DNA from: Clostridia bacterium
GTDB taxonomy: Bacteria > Bacillota > Clostridia > TANB77 > CAG-508
Direction of reading: 5' to 3'
Length of the DNA stretch: 30,991 nucleotides
NCBI GenBank assembly: GCA_900772235.1
Contig: CAAGQX010000133.1
Location: forward strand, 1-30,991
Shown: in pieces, positions 1 through 10,255 of the stretch
How positions within the stretch are numbered: position 1 is the first letter of the stretch
Layout: each line of letters starts with the position of its first letter
Notes under the pieces: generated by a model
The model's input: the letters and a program-made list of their open reading frames with translations, nothing else
Told to the model about the DNA's origin: nothing
Database searches by the model: none
Position numbers and translations under genes: made by a program

Positions 1-270
1 TCAACAATTCAATTATACTACTTGAATCACTTTTTTTCTATATTTTTTGTTTCACATCAATTGTAACACTACATTGGATTTTTAAATTGCTGAATTGCAA
101 TTATTAGATTAAATATATTTATATATATTATATTATTTTTTATTTGTCAATTTTTTTCCCTTGTTTATTTTTAATTTTTACATCTTTTTAGGAAGAAATA
201 TGTCGAATTTTGTCAATTTTCTTTTTTTTGGCAAATTTTGGAATATATTCATATGACATTTTGTTGATTT

Positions 271-299
271 TTGACCTATTTTGTGATATTATTTAATAT
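271..299 (+). promoter_or_regulatory. Promoter of the NRPS-kinase operon
   Basis: TTGACC (271-276), a 17-base spacer and TAATAT (294-299) match a housekeeping sigma-A promoter and place the transcript start near 306, about 25 bases before the NRPS start codon. The rest of bases 1-270 is A/T-rich; I see no gene, hairpin terminator or riboswitch there. Confidence 0.6.
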
Positions 300-329
300 G
301 GTAAAATTAAAAATAAAGGTGAGTTAAAA

Positions 330-3300
330 TTGAAGGAGACATATAATTTAACGAATCCACAAAAGACAATCTGGTTTACAGAAGAATTTTACAAAGGAAC
401 ATCTATTGAAAATATTGCAGGTACTGCAAATATTGCGAATAAAGTAGATTTTGAAAAGTTTATAAAAGCTATTAATATTTTTATAGAAAAAAATGATAGT
501 TTTAGATTAAAATTTATTAATGAAAATAATATTATTAAACAATATGTTGATGAATTTAAGAATTTTTCTTTTGACATAATTTCTGTTAATGACGAAAAAG
601 ATGTAAAAAGAATTGAAAAGGAATTAGCGGAAACTCCTTTAGAAATTTTGAATTCTTTCTTATTTAAATTTAAGTTGTTTAAATACCCTGATGGTCGTGG
701 TGGTTTTGTAATAGTACTTCACCATTTAATTGCTGATGCTTGGTCTTGTGGTATTATAATAAGCGAAATTATAAATATATACGACGACTTATTAGAAAAT
801 AAAGATATCAGTCTTGAGCCAGCACCATCTTATATAGACTATATTGAAGCCGAAAATAAATATTTAAATAGTGAAAAATTTGAAGATGATAAGAAATTCT
901 GGAATAATTTATTTCCTACTGTGCCTGAAGTTGCAACTATTCCAAGTTTAGCTTCAGGCAAAAATAAAATATCTAGCGCAGCCAAAAGAAAGCTTTTTAC
1001 AATTCCAAGTGAAACAATGGAATTAATAAATGCTTTTTGCAAAGAAAATAAAATTTCTGCTTTTAATTTCTTTATGGGTATTTTTTCAGTATATCTTAGC
1101 AGAGTATCTGGGTTAGATAATTTTGTTATTGGAACTCCTATTTTAAATAGAAGCACTTTTAAAGAAAAACATACTACTGGTATGTTTATTAGTGTTGTGC
1201 CATTTAAGGTAAATTTAAACCACGAAAATAGTTTTATAGATTTTGCTAAAACTATTAGTCGTGATTTTTTTGATATATTCAGACATCAAAAATACCCTTA
1301 TGAAGCCTTATTAGAAGATTTAAGGGAAAAATCTCCTAACATTCCAAATTTATTTAACATACTATTATCTTACCAAAATATGCGTAGTAATAAGCAATCT
1401 GCAAAGACAAATTATGAATCTAAATGGTTATTTAATAATAATATTTCTGATGATATGGAAATACATTTTTTTGATGTAAATGACACTGGAAATATAAATA
1501 TTGCATATGATTTTAAAACTTGTAAATATTCTGCAGATGATATTCTAGCCCTTCACGCAAGAATTCTTAATATGATAAATCAAATTCTAGAAAATACTTC
1601 TATTTTGTTAAAAGATATAGAAATAGTTACACCAGACGAAAAAGAAGAAATTTTATATAAATTCAATAACACAAAAATGGATTATCCAAAAGATAAAACA
1701 ATAGTGCAGCTATTTGAAGAACAAGTAGAAAAAACTCCAGATAATATTGCTGTTGTTTTTGAAGATCAAAAATTAACTTATAGAGAGTTAAATGAAAATG
1801 CTAATCAACTTGCTAATTATTTATTAGATAATGGGGTAACTCCTGGTTTAAATATAGGAATCGTCACGAACCGTAGTATTACTTCTATTATCGGAATTAT
1901 TGCTATTTTAAAAGTCAATTGTACTTATGTACCAATTGACCCTCTATATCCTACAGATAGAATTGCCCATATGATTACAAGTTCACAAGTTAAGTTTGTT
2001 TTATATGATGGTTCTTCTTTTAGTACTTCGTCTGAAATAAAACTTATTAATATTTCTTATGAACATTATTCTAATTATAGCAATAAATTTTTCATTAATA
2101 CTTCTTATAATTGTGATCATAATTTATACATTATATTTACTTCTGGATCTACTGGTTTGCCAAAAGGAGTTTGTATTTCTCATAAGAATATTATTAATTT
2201 AATTTATTTTGAAATGCAAGAAACTTGTATTTTAAAAGGACATTGTAATATATTACAATTTGCAACTATGAGTTTTGATGTTAGCTATCAGGAAATTTAT
2301 TCCGCTTTACTTAGTGGGAATACTCTTGTTCTAATTTCAGACGATAAAAGAAAAAATGTTCACACTCTAGCATCATATATAATTAATAAAAAGGTAAACA
2401 CTCTTTTCATTCCACCAGCTTACCTAAAAGTATTATGTTCAGATTTAAATATAGTACATTTATTGTCATCTTGTGTAAAAAACATTATCACGGCGGGAGA
2501 AAAACTTGTGATTTCTGATGGAATCCAAGAACTTTTGAAATCAGGTGTAATTATTCATAACCATTATGGACCTGCTGAAACTCATGTTGCTACTACATTA
2601 ACAATTAATTCATTGAGTTATGGATGTGAACCTCCAGTAGGGCGCGCCATTTCTAATTCAGCAGTATATATTTTGGACAAAGAAAATCAATTGTGTCCTA
2701 TTAATACTATTGGCCAAATAGCTATTTGTGGAGATTGTGTTGGTAATGGTTATATTCACAATAATAAATTAACCTCTGAAAGATTTATTAAAAATTCTTT
2801 ATCTAAATCTGCAATGTATTTAACAGGTGATTTGGGGTACTGTTCTTCAAATGGTCTTATACATTTTATTGGTCGAAATGATTTTCAGGTAAAGATTAAT
2901 GGTTTCAGAATTGAGGTTGAAGAAGTAGAAAAAGCAATTAATAGCTGTCCTAACATTACTAACTGTATAGTAATTCCTTTAGATGTAAAAGGAACTAGTA
3001 AATCTTTAGTTGCATATTACACATCTAATATCAAGATTCCTACTGCAAATATTAAATCATATTTAGCAACTATTCTTCCTTCTTATATGATACCTTCTTA
3101 CTTTGTTGAGATGGACCATTTTGAATTTACTACTAATGGAAAAATAAATAGAAAGGCTTTACCTCAATGTGATTTAGAAGTACATAATGTAATTATACCT
3201 GCTAGAAATAACATTGATACTTGTGTTATTAAGCTATTTAAAAATATTTTAAAAATAACATCTGTTAGTATTGATGACAGTTTCTTTGATCTAGGTGGAG

Positions 3301-6300
3301 ATTCTTTATCTGCAATTAATTTATGTGCGCAAATTCAAAATGAATTTAATGTGCAATTATTTGTAAAAGATATTTTAGAGCATCCTACTGTTAAAGACAT
3401 TTCTGATATTATCTCTAATGGATTAAAATCTCCAGAAAAATATATAATTAAGCCTGTTAATAAATCAGATTTTTATGCTGTTTCGTCAGCTCAAAAAAGA
3501 ATGTTTTTTGCAAGTAGTGTAGCAGGTGAATCTTCTACTTTATATAACATTCCTGGTGGTGTTATTTTAGATGGAACTATTGATGTAGAAAAACTAGAAA
3601 AATGCTTAAATACTTTAATCAATAGGCACGAAGCATTACGTACTTGTTTTATACTTAATGGTGATGAAGTTGCACAAAAAATTATTGATAAAATAGATTT
3701 TAAATTAGAATTACAAAATGATTATAAATTTGAAGATTTAGATACAATTTTTAATGATTTTGTTAAACCTTTCGACTTAAGTATAGCGCCTCTATTTAGG
3801 GCAAAATTCATAAGTTTTACAAACGGGAAATCTGTTCTTTTAATAGATATGCACCATATTATTTCTGATGGTTCTTCTTTAAATATATTTATAAATGAAC
3901 TATGTAAATTATATAATGATGAATCTTTAGAGCCATTAGATATTACATATAAAGACTTTGCTACATTTGAAAATGATAGATTAGCTTCTGGCGAATTGAA
4001 TGAAGCCGAAAGTTATTGGGTAAATCAATTTAAAGATGATATACCTGTATTAAACTTGCCTACAAACTATCCAAGACCTGCAATGCAATCTTTTGAAGGT
4101 AGAAAAATCTACTCTACCATTGATTCTGAGCAAACAGAAAAATTAAATGTACTTGCTAAATCTTTAGGAGTAACTCCATATATGATGTTGCTTTCTATAT
4201 ATTACATTTTACTTTATAAATACACTTCTCAAGATGATATTGTAGTTGGTTCACCTGTTGTTGGAAGAGATATTGCTCAAACTTATAATTTAATTGGTAT
4301 GTTTGTAAATACATTGGCTCTAAAAAATAAGATTGATAGTAGTAAAACATTTAAAGAATTTTTGGAAACAGTAAAACAAAACTGTTTAAATGCTTACAAA
4401 TATCAAACATATCCTTTTAATGAATTAGTAGAAAAACTAGATATAAAAAGAGATACTAGTAGGAATCCATTATTCGATACTATGTTTACTTATCAAAATA
4501 ATGGCTATGAAGATATAAAATTTAAAAATATTAAATCTGCTAAATATTATATTCCAGATACTAATATTTCTAAATTCGACTTATCTTTAGAAGTGATTCC
4601 TAGTGCAGATGGCTTAAAATTTTCTTTTGAATATGCAACAAAGTTATTTAAGGAAGATTTTATTAATAATTTGTCTAACCATTATATAAATATTTTAAAC
4701 ACTATTTTAGAAAATTCAGATATAAAAATAGCTGATATTAATATGCTTTCAGAAGCGGAAATGCATAAAATTTTATACGAATTTAATAATACAGAAATGG
4801 ATTATCCAAAGGATAAAACAATAGTACAACTATTTGAAGAACAAGTAGAAAAAACTCCGGATAATATTGCCGTTGTTTTCGGAGAACAAAAATTAACATA
4901 TAGAGAATTAAATGAAAGAGCAAATAGTTTAGCAGAAGCTATCTCTAATAAATGTATTAATAAAAATAGTGTTATTGCAATTATAACAGAACGTTCATTG
5001 GAAATGATCATTTCAATAATTGCTGTTTTAAAATCTGGTAATACATATATTTTAATAGACAATACATTTCCACAAGATCGTGTAAAATATATTTTAGAAA
5101 ATAGTTCTACTAAATTATTACTTATAGATAATTCATATACAATTGATTTTGATAATAACATATATTTGCCAGACTTAAAGTTAGAAATGGTGCAAAATAA
5201 TTTACCTGATTTTAATAGTCCTGAAGATACCGCTACAATTATATATACATCTGGTTCTACAGGAAATCCTAAAGGTGTTTTATTAAGTAATACTGGTATT
5301 GTAAATTTAGTATATGCATTTAAAGACATATTAAAACTTTCAGAATCATCTAAGCAATTAGGGTTTGCTTCTGTTTCTTTTGATATGTTTGCAGTGGAAT
5401 TGTTTACATCAATACTTTTAGGTAGAACATTATATTTGTTAAATTCAGAAGAAATAAAAAATCCTATTTTGGTAAGCAATGTAATTACTAGAAATAATAT
5501 AGACTTCCTTATTTGCACTCCTACAAAAATGGAATTATTACTTTCTAATGAATCTACCTCTAGTTGTTTAAAACAATTAAGGGGCTTTCAACTTGGTGGA
5601 GAAATTTTAACTAAAAATTTATATAACTCAATACGTGAACATACTAGTGCATCAGTTTATAATGGTTATGGGCCTACAGAAATTACTGCTTGTTGTTCTA
5701 ATAAGCTTGTTACATCAGGAGAAGATATTTCTATTGGTACACCTGTACCTAACTCTAAAATATATATTTTAGACAAAGATTTAAATATCTGCCCAATTGG
5801 TGTTCCAGGAGAGCTTTGTGTTGCTGGTATAGGCGTATCTAAAGGTTATTTAAATGATTCTGTTAAAACTGAAAAGTCGTTTATCCACTTTGGGCTTACC
5901 AATGAAAGATTATATAAAACTGGTGATATGGCTTTATATAACAATAATGGCGAATTGGAGTATATTGGCAGAAGAGATTTTCAGGTTAAAATTAATGGTT
6001 TAAGGATTGAACTTTCAGAAATCGAAACTAAACTTTGTTCTATAAAAGAAATTACTTTTGCTGTAGTTATTGCAGACAAGGCTAAAACCTATTTAAAAGC
6101 TTTTATTGTTAGTGATGAAGAATTAAGTGTCCCTGCTATTAGGAAAAAACTTACAGAAATTTTGCCTACATATATGATTCCAAAATATATTTTCCAAGTG
6201 GATACCATTCCAATTACTTCTAATGGTAAAGTAGATAGAAATGCTTTAAACAATTACCAGATTGCTTTATGTAATGACTCTATAGACTACACCGCTCCAG

Positions 6301-7772
6301 AAACAGAGTTACAAAAAACATATTGTGAAATATGGGAACAGATATTGCAAACTAGAGTAGGTATAGATAATGACCTCTTTGATTTAGGAGCAGACTCTCT
6401 TTCTGCTATAAAATTTAAAGTTGAAGCATTAAATCACGGAATAGACATCCCTTATGCTGATATTTTTACATATAAAACCATTAGGAAATTATCTAGTAGT
6501 AAATCTGAAGATATTATAACAACACCTATTGAAGACTTTGATTATAGTAAAATAAATAAACTACTAAAGAAAAACAAAACTCAGTTAAACTACAATTTAA
6601 CTTTCTGTAATAACAATAACATATTGCTTTTGGGTAGCAATGGTTTTGTAGGAATGCACATTATAAACAGTTTTATAAAAAATGATTCTGGTACAATTTA
6701 TTGCATAATGCGTGACAAGGGTGGCAGAGGAGCTTTATCAAGATTTTTAGATGTTTTACATTTTTATTTTGACACTTCTCTAGATTCTTATATTGGAAAT
6801 CGAATAGTTGTACTTAAAGGTGATATCCTTAAAGAAAATTTTGGATTAAGCAATAGAAATTATGAAATGATTATAAACAATGTTTCCACAATTATAAATG
6901 CGGCTGCAAATGTAAAGCATTTTGGAGATTTTGAAAAATTTAAAGCAATTAATATTGATAGTATTAAAAGAACTATAGAATTCTGTAAAAAATACTCTAA
7001 GAGATTAATACACCTTTCAACCTTAAGTGTTTCAGGCAATACATTTCTAGACGATACTATATCTAAGAATCAATTGCTTAAAGAAAAGAAAGTATATTTC
7101 TCTGAAAAAGATTTATTTATTAACCAATCTTTAGATAATGTATATACTAGAAGTAAATTTGAGGCTGAAAAAATTGTATTAGATAATATTTGCACTGGAC
7201 TTGATGCTATTGTTCTTAGATTAGGTAATATAACTAGTAGATTTTCTGATGGTAAATTCCAAATAAACCCTGACAGTAATGCTTTCACAAACCGTCTAAA
7301 AACATTTGTTACTTTAGGCATTGTTCCAGAATCTTTACTATCACAGGAAATAGAGTTTACTCCCGTTGATTTATGTGCTAATTCTATCATAAAATGTCTG
7401 CAATATAAAAGTAAATCAATTTCTGTGTTACATATTTATGATAGGAATCACATAAAAGCTGAAAAAATTATAAATGTCTTTAAAGAACTTGACTTGCCTG
7501 TTAATATAGTTAAAGACGTTGATTTTCTGAATTATATTCACAATAATCTATCTAATAAAGATATACAAAAAAAGCTTGAAGGAATTATTAATGATTTTTC
7601 AAATGACAATATTCTTTCATATGATAGCAATATTTATATAAAATCTGATTTTTCTGTTGATTTATTATTGCGTTGTAAATTTAAATGGAGTAAAATAAAT
7701 AAAGAATATTTAATAAAATATATTCTATACTTAAAAACAATAAATTTTTTTACTAATGATAAAGGAGATTAA
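330..7772 (+). CDS. Nonribosomal peptide synthetase C-A-T-C-A-T-R (dipeptide aldehyde type)
   Basis: A two-module NRPS that would join two amino acids and release them reductively. The TTG start follows AAAGGTGAG by six bases. Seen in order: condensation domain 1 with HHLIADA (131-137; the usual last Gly is Ala), adenylation 1 with TSGSTGLPKG (604-613), carrier 1 with LGGDSL (phosphopantetheine Ser992), condensation 2 with HHIISDG (1175-1181), adenylation 2 with TSGSTGNPKG (1640-1649), carrier 2 with LGADSL (Ser2023), and a terminal thioester reductase with GSNGFVG (2102-2108) and Y2272-x3-K2276. There is no epimerase, methylase or thioesterase. Established for this family: the reductase frees a peptide aldehyde, which can cyclise if its amine is free. 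The N-terminal condensation domain suggests a lipid-capped start (inference). Aligning by eye to PheA, A1 reads D-V-Q-F-I-A-H-V-A-K, close to known proline codes; A2 reads about D-M-V-C-Q-G-G-A-C-K, with no call. No phosphopantetheinyl transferase is in the window. Confidence 0.95.
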   Translation: MKETYNLTNPQKTIWFTEEFYKGTSIENIAGTANIANKVDFEKFIKAINIFIEKNDSFRLKFINENNIIKQYVDEFKNFSFDIISVNDEKDVKRIEKELAETPLEILNSFLFKFKLFKYPDGRGGFVIVLHHLIADAWSCGIIISEIINIYDDLLENKDISLEPAPSYIDYIEAENKYLNSEKFEDDKKFWNNLFPTVPEVATIPSLASGKNKISSAAKRKLFTIPSETMELINAFCKENKISAFNFFMGIFSVYLSRVSGLDNFVIGTPILNRSTFKEKHTTGMFISVVPFKVNLNHENSFIDFAKTISRDFFDIFRHQKYPYEALLEDLREKSPNIPNLFNILLSYQNMRSNKQSAKTNYESKWLFNNNISDDMEIHFFDVNDTGNINIAYDFKTCKYSADDILALHARILNMINQILENTSILLKDIEIVTPDEKEEILYKFNNTKMDYPKDKTIVQLFEEQVEKTPDNIAVVFEDQKLTYRELNENANQLANYLLDNGVTPGLNIGIVTNRSITSIIGIIAILKVNCTYVPIDPLYPTDRIAHMITSSQVKFVLYDGSSFSTSSEIKLINISYEHYSNYSNKFFINTSYNCDHNLYIIFTSGSTGLPKGVCISHKNIINLIYFEMQETCILKGHCNILQFATMSFDVSYQEIYSALLSGNTLVLISDDKRKNVHTLASYIINKKVNTLFIPPAYLKVLCSDLNIVHLLSSCVKNIITAGEKLVISDGIQELLKSGVIIHNHYGPAETHVATTLTINSLSYGCEPPVGRAISNSAVYILDKENQLCPINTIGQIAICGDCVGNGYIHNNKLTSERFIKNSLSKSAMYLTGDLGYCSSNGLIHFIGRNDFQVKINGFRIEVEEVEKAINSCPNITNCIVIPLDVKGTSKSLVAYYTSNIKIPTANIKSYLATILPSYMIPSYFVEMDHFEFTTNGKINRKALPQCDLEVHNVIIPARNNIDTCVIKLFKNILKITSVSIDDSFFDLGGDSLSAINLCAQIQNEFNVQLFVKDILEHPTVKDISDIISNGLKSPEKYIIKPVNKSDFYAVSSAQKRMFFASSVAGESSTLYNIPGGVILDGTIDVEKLEKCLNTLINRHEALRTCFILNGDEVAQKIIDKIDFKLELQNDYKFEDLDTIFNDFVKPFDLSIAPLFRAKFISFTNGKSVLLIDMHHIISDGSSLNIFINELCKLYNDESLEPLDITYKDFATFENDRLASGELNEAESYWVNQFKDDIPVLNLPTNYPRPAMQSFEGRKIYSTIDSEQTEKLNVLAKSLGVTPYMMLLSIYYILLYKYTSQDDIVVGSPVVGRDIAQTYNLIGMFVNTLALKNKIDSSKTFKEFLETVKQNCLNAYKYQTYPFNELVEKLDIKRDTSRNPLFDTMFTYQNNGYEDIKFKNIKSAKYYIPDTNISKFDLSLEVIPSADGLKFSFEYATKLFKEDFINNLSNHYINILNTILENSDIKIADINMLSEAEMHKILYEFNNTEMDYPKDKTIVQLFEEQVEKTPDNIAVVFGEQKLTYRELNERANSLAEAISNKCINKNSVIAIITERSLEMIISIIAVLKSGNTYILIDNTFPQDRVKYILENSSTKLLLIDNSYTIDFDNNIYLPDLKLEMVQNNLPDFNSPEDTATIIYTSGSTGNPKGVLLSNTGIVNLVYAFKDILKLSESSKQLGFASVSFDMFAVELFTSILLGRTLYLLNSEEIKNPILVSNVITRNNIDFLICTPTKMELLLSNESTSSCLKQLRGFQLGGEILTKNLYNSIREHTSASVYNGYGPTEITACCSNKLVTSGEDISIGTPVPNSKIYILDKDLNICPIGVPGELCVAGIGVSKGYLNDSVKTEKSFIHFGLTNERLYKTGDMALYNNNGELEYIGRRDFQVKINGLRIELSEIETKLCSIKEITFAVVIADKAKTYLKAFIVSDEELSVPAIRKKLTEILPTYMIPKYIFQVDTIPITSNGKVDRNALNNYQIALCNDSIDYTAPETELQKTYCEIWEQILQTRVGIDNDLFDLGADSLSAIKFKVEALNHGIDIPYADIFTYKTIRKLSSSKSEDIITTPIEDFDYSKINKLLKKNKTQLNYNLTFCNNNNILLLGSNGFVGMHIINSFIKNDSGTIYCIMRDKGGRGALSRFLDVLHFYFDTSLDSYIGNRIVVLKGDILKENFGLSNRNYEMIINNVSTIINAAANVKHFGDFEKFKAINIDSIKRTIEFCKKYSKRLIHLSTLSVSGNTFLDDTISKNQLLKEKKVYFSEKDLFINQSLDNVYTRSKFEAEKIVLDNICTGLDAIVLRLGNITSRFSDGKFQINPDSNAFTNRLKTFVTLGIVPESLLSQEIEFTPVDLCANSIIKCLQYKSKSISVLHIYDRNHIKAEKIINVFKELDLPVNIVKDVDFLNYIHNNLSNKDIQKKLEGIINDFSNDNILSYDSNIYIKSDFSVDLLLRCKFKWSKINKEYLIKYILYLKTINFFTNDKGD
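1651..1800 (+). repeat. Intragenic NRPS repeat, copy 1
   Basis: This 150-base stretch at the C1-A1 junction is nearly identical in DNA and protein to 4771-4920 at the C2-A2 junction, exactly 3,120 bases downstream. Both encode the NNT-M-DYPKDKTIVQLFEEQ segment and the A1/A2 core start. Differences are mostly third-position changes. It is probably kept similar by gene conversion or left by module duplication. Confidence 0.8.
4771..4920 (+). repeat. Intragenic NRPS repeat, copy 2
   Basis: Partner of 1651-1800, in the same reading frame at the start of the second adenylation domain. Similarity drops sharply after about 4920, where the two adenylation domains diverge. Confidence 0.8.
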
Positions 7773-7774
7773 TT

Positions 7775-9604
7775 ATGAAAAATATTCAATATTTGATTGT
7801 TTTAATATGTTCTTGTTTATGCTTAATTGTATTGACCTTTCTACTTATGAAAAAATCCAAAAAGAAAGACCAACTAACATTATGCTTTACCTGTTGTCTA
7901 ATTTGTATGCTTATTTGGTCTTTCAGCTTAAGCCTTCAAATACTTTTTCAAAATACTAACATTAATCCTATATTTTTTGAAGGTTTAGCATCTTTTGGCG
8001 CCTGTTTTTTACCTGTATTTTTTATGCTTCTAGGTATAATTTTTTTTAAAACGCAAATTAATATTGGAATTAGGCATGTTTTGCTTTTCTTCATTCCTTG
8101 TTTAACAACAGCAATAATGTTTACGAATGATTATCATCATTTATTTTATCAAAATTACTCAACTAATTTAAACGAAACCGTTTACGGTCCTTATATGATA
8201 ATACATTCAATATATTCTTATAGTATAATAGTAATTGGTCTTTTTTACTTTTTAAGATATTCTATTAAAAATTCTGGTTTCTTTTCAAAGCAATCTATCT
8301 TGCTTTTTGTAGGAGCGCTCATTCCTCTTGCAATTAATATGCTAGGAGCATTTAATTTAATTAATATGTCTGTATATATGACACCAATATCATTTGCTAT
8401 AGCTTTATTATTTTTTGCTTTTGCAATTTTTAAATTTGGATTTTTAAAAGTCGCTCCAATTGCTTTGCAAAGAATTGTTGATAGAATTTCTGACAGTTAT
8501 TTCGTTGTAAATGACGAATTAATTATAACAGATTTTAACCAAACCTTGTTAGACACTTTTAAAGTTAGTAGTTCTGAAATTAGAAGTTCTAATATTATAG
8601 ACCTACTAGCTAAATATAAGGAATTCAATATTGACGTAGAAATGCTTATTGCAGCAATTAATAAAACCAGGCTAGATGATTCAACAGTAACTGTAGAAGA
8701 ACATTTCGAGCCTATTGAAAAATATTTCCATATTGAAATAAATAGTATTAAAAACAACGGTAATTTTTTAGGTACTCTTATCCTGTTAAAAGATATTACT
8801 CAGCATATTATAGATATGCAAACAATTAAGGATAATCAAGATAGACTTATAGAAAAAGAGCGTTTAGCTTCCCTTGGTCAAATGATTGGTGGTATTGCCC
8901 ACAACTTAAAAACTCCTATAATGTCTATTGCTGGTGCAGCAGAAGGGCTTTCTGATTTAACAAATGAGTATAGAACCTCTGTTGGCGACCCAGAAGTAAC
9001 TATTGAAGACCATCATGAAATTGCAAATGATATGGATACTTGGATAGAAAAAATTCGTACTCACCTTTCATATATGTCTGATATCATTACTGCAGTAAAA
9101 GGACAAGCTGTTAATTTTTCAGATAATACTTTTACTGGTTTTACTGTTGGTGAACTTGTGAAATATGTTGATATTTTAATGAAGCACGAATTAAAAAATG
9201 CACTTATTAATTTTAAAACCACTGTAAATTTAGATGAAGATACAAAAATAGGTGGAAATATTAATAGTTTAGTGCAAGTTATTAACAACATTATTTCCAA
9301 TGCAATACAAGCATATAATGGAAAACCAAATCAGGAAATTGACTTTGTACTTTCTAAATCAAACGATAATCTTATTATAAAAATTCAAGATTTTGCAGGA
9401 GGTTTACCAAAAAATGTTCAGGAAAAACTCTTTAAAGAAATGATTACAACAAAAGGTAAAAATGGAACCGGACTTGGTTTATTTATGTCTTATTCTAATA
9501 TTAAAGCTCATTTTAATGGAGATATGAAATATGAAACAAAACAAGGTGAAGGAACAACATTTATTCTTGAAATACCTTTAAATAAAGTAATAAAGCAGGC
9601 TTAA
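7775..9604 (+). CDS. Membrane sensor histidine kinase (7TM-PAS-HK)
   Basis: A 609-residue sensor kinase. Residues 1-225 contain about seven hydrophobic segments, resembling the HisK_7TM input domain. A PAS-like region (about 235-345) follows, then an H-box (LGQMIGGIAHNLKTP, phospho-acceptor His376), an N-box (NIISNAIQAY), a G1 motif (DFAGGLP) and a G2 motif (GTGLGL) of the HATPase fold. It starts only two bases after the NRPS stop codon. Its AAAGGAG ribosome site lies inside the last NRPS codons, so the two are co-transcribed and probably translationally coupled. No response regulator is adjacent; the nearest is the HD-GYP regulator at 14133. It may sense the peptide product or a related envelope signal (inference). 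The shared hairpin 9592-9612 ends the transcript. Confidence 0.9.
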   Translation: MKNIQYLIVLICSCLCLIVLTFLLMKKSKKKDQLTLCFTCCLICMLIWSFSLSLQILFQNTNINPIFFEGLASFGACFLPVFFMLLGIIFFKTQINIGIRHVLLFFIPCLTTAIMFTNDYHHLFYQNYSTNLNETVYGPYMIIHSIYSYSIIVIGLFYFLRYSIKNSGFFSKQSILLFVGALIPLAINMLGAFNLINMSVYMTPISFAIALLFFAFAIFKFGFLKVAPIALQRIVDRISDSYFVVNDELIITDFNQTLLDTFKVSSSEIRSSNIIDLLAKYKEFNIDVEMLIAAINKTRLDDSTVTVEEHFEPIEKYFHIEINSIKNNGNFLGTLILLKDITQHIIDMQTIKDNQDRLIEKERLASLGQMIGGIAHNLKTPIMSIAGAAEGLSDLTNEYRTSVGDPEVTIEDHHEIANDMDTWIEKIRTHLSYMSDIITAVKGQAVNFSDNTFTGFTVGELVKYVDILMKHELKNALINFKTTVNLDEDTKIGGNINSLVQVINNIISNAIQAYNGKPNQEIDFVLSKSNDNLIIKIQDFAGGLPKNVQEKLFKEMITTKGKNGTGLGLFMSYSNIKAHFNGDMKYETKQGEGTTFILEIPLNKVIKQA

Positions 9605-9629
9605 CCTGCTTTATTTTATTTTTTATTTA
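9592..9629. terminator. Convergent terminator between kinase and nucleotidase
   Basis: AAAGCAGG (9592-9599), a five-base loop and CCTGCTTT (9605-9612), followed by a T-rich run. The hairpin overlaps the stop codon of the kinase and lies just past the stop codon of the facing nucleotidase gene. Confidence 0.8.
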
Positions 9630-10179
9630 TTTCCTCATATATTTCATCCCAACTATATACTCTTTTATATTTTGTTTCCTGTTTGTTATATGGGCTATCA
9701 AACATAAGCACTTTTGTTTTTGTTTTAGAAACACCTTCACAAAAATCAATGTGGTCGTCTATAAATACTTCAATATTATTTTCTAAGCATTCTTTTTCCT
9801 TATGCATTGAGCCAACTATTAATTTATCAAAAATTATTCCATTCTTTGTAAGCCAAGTTTTTGAAACACCATATGGGTTCTCGCAATGGTCTTCACTTCT
9901 TGAAGTTATTATTATAATTTTATGCCCTTCTGTGTGTAACTTGTTTATAACTTGTTTAGCATTTTCCTTAATTCCTGCATTTAAATATGCTTCATTTATA
10001 TTTTCTTTTAAAAACTTACTTGCTTGGTTATCATCCCATCCAAAAGCTTTATCCCAATGCCATTCGTTTTCATTTATTTTGAAATTAATATTTTCCTTTT
10101 CATTAAATTCTCTTGCCCTTACTATAAGTATATCGTGTAGTTTATTTATTGTGTCATCTATGTCTATTCCTATATTCAT
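9616..10179 (-). CDS. HAD-family 5' nucleotidase-like protein (NT5C type)
   Basis: A 187-residue cytosolic phosphatase of the HAD superfamily. The N-terminal DIDDT (residues 5-9) carries the nucleophile and acid-base aspartates, ITSR supplies the motif II Ser/Thr, and VFIDDHIDFC supplies the motif IV aspartates. Length and motif layout match the small 5'(3')-deoxyribonucleotidase/NLI-like group, often annotated simply as nucleotidase. The substrate cannot be fixed from sequence. The ATG follows an AAGGAAG-type site. It is a single gene, convergent with the kinase; the coupling-protein terminator at 10223-10250 separates it from its upstream neighbour. Confidence 0.85.
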   Translation of the reverse strand: MNIGIDIDDTINKLHDILIVRAREFNEKENINFKINENEWHWDKAFGWDDNQASKFLKENINEAYLNAGIKENAKQVINKLHTEGHKIIIITSRSEDHCENPYGVSKTWLTKNGIIFDKLIVGSMHKEKECLENNIEVFIDDHIDFCEGVSKTKTKVLMFDSPYNKQETKYKRVYSWDEIYEEINKK

Positions 10180-10222
10180 ATCTTTCTTCCTTTCTTATTA
10201 AAAATTTTAGTATTTTAAAGCA

Positions 10223-10250
10223 AAAAGTCCCTTGTTTTTAAGGGGCTTTT
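10223..10250 (-). terminator. Terminator of the VirD4 remnant operon
   Basis: An 11-bp stem (10223-10233 with 10240-10250, one G-T pair) and a six-base loop. On the minus strand it is followed by TTTTT. It lies just past the coupling-protein stop codon. Confidence 0.8.
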
Positions 10251-10255
10251 ATATA

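Noticed and set aside
4802..5518. 238-residue minus-strand open frame inside the NRPS
   Set aside because: It is antisense to the conserved second adenylation domain, and no start signal or known domain is visible.
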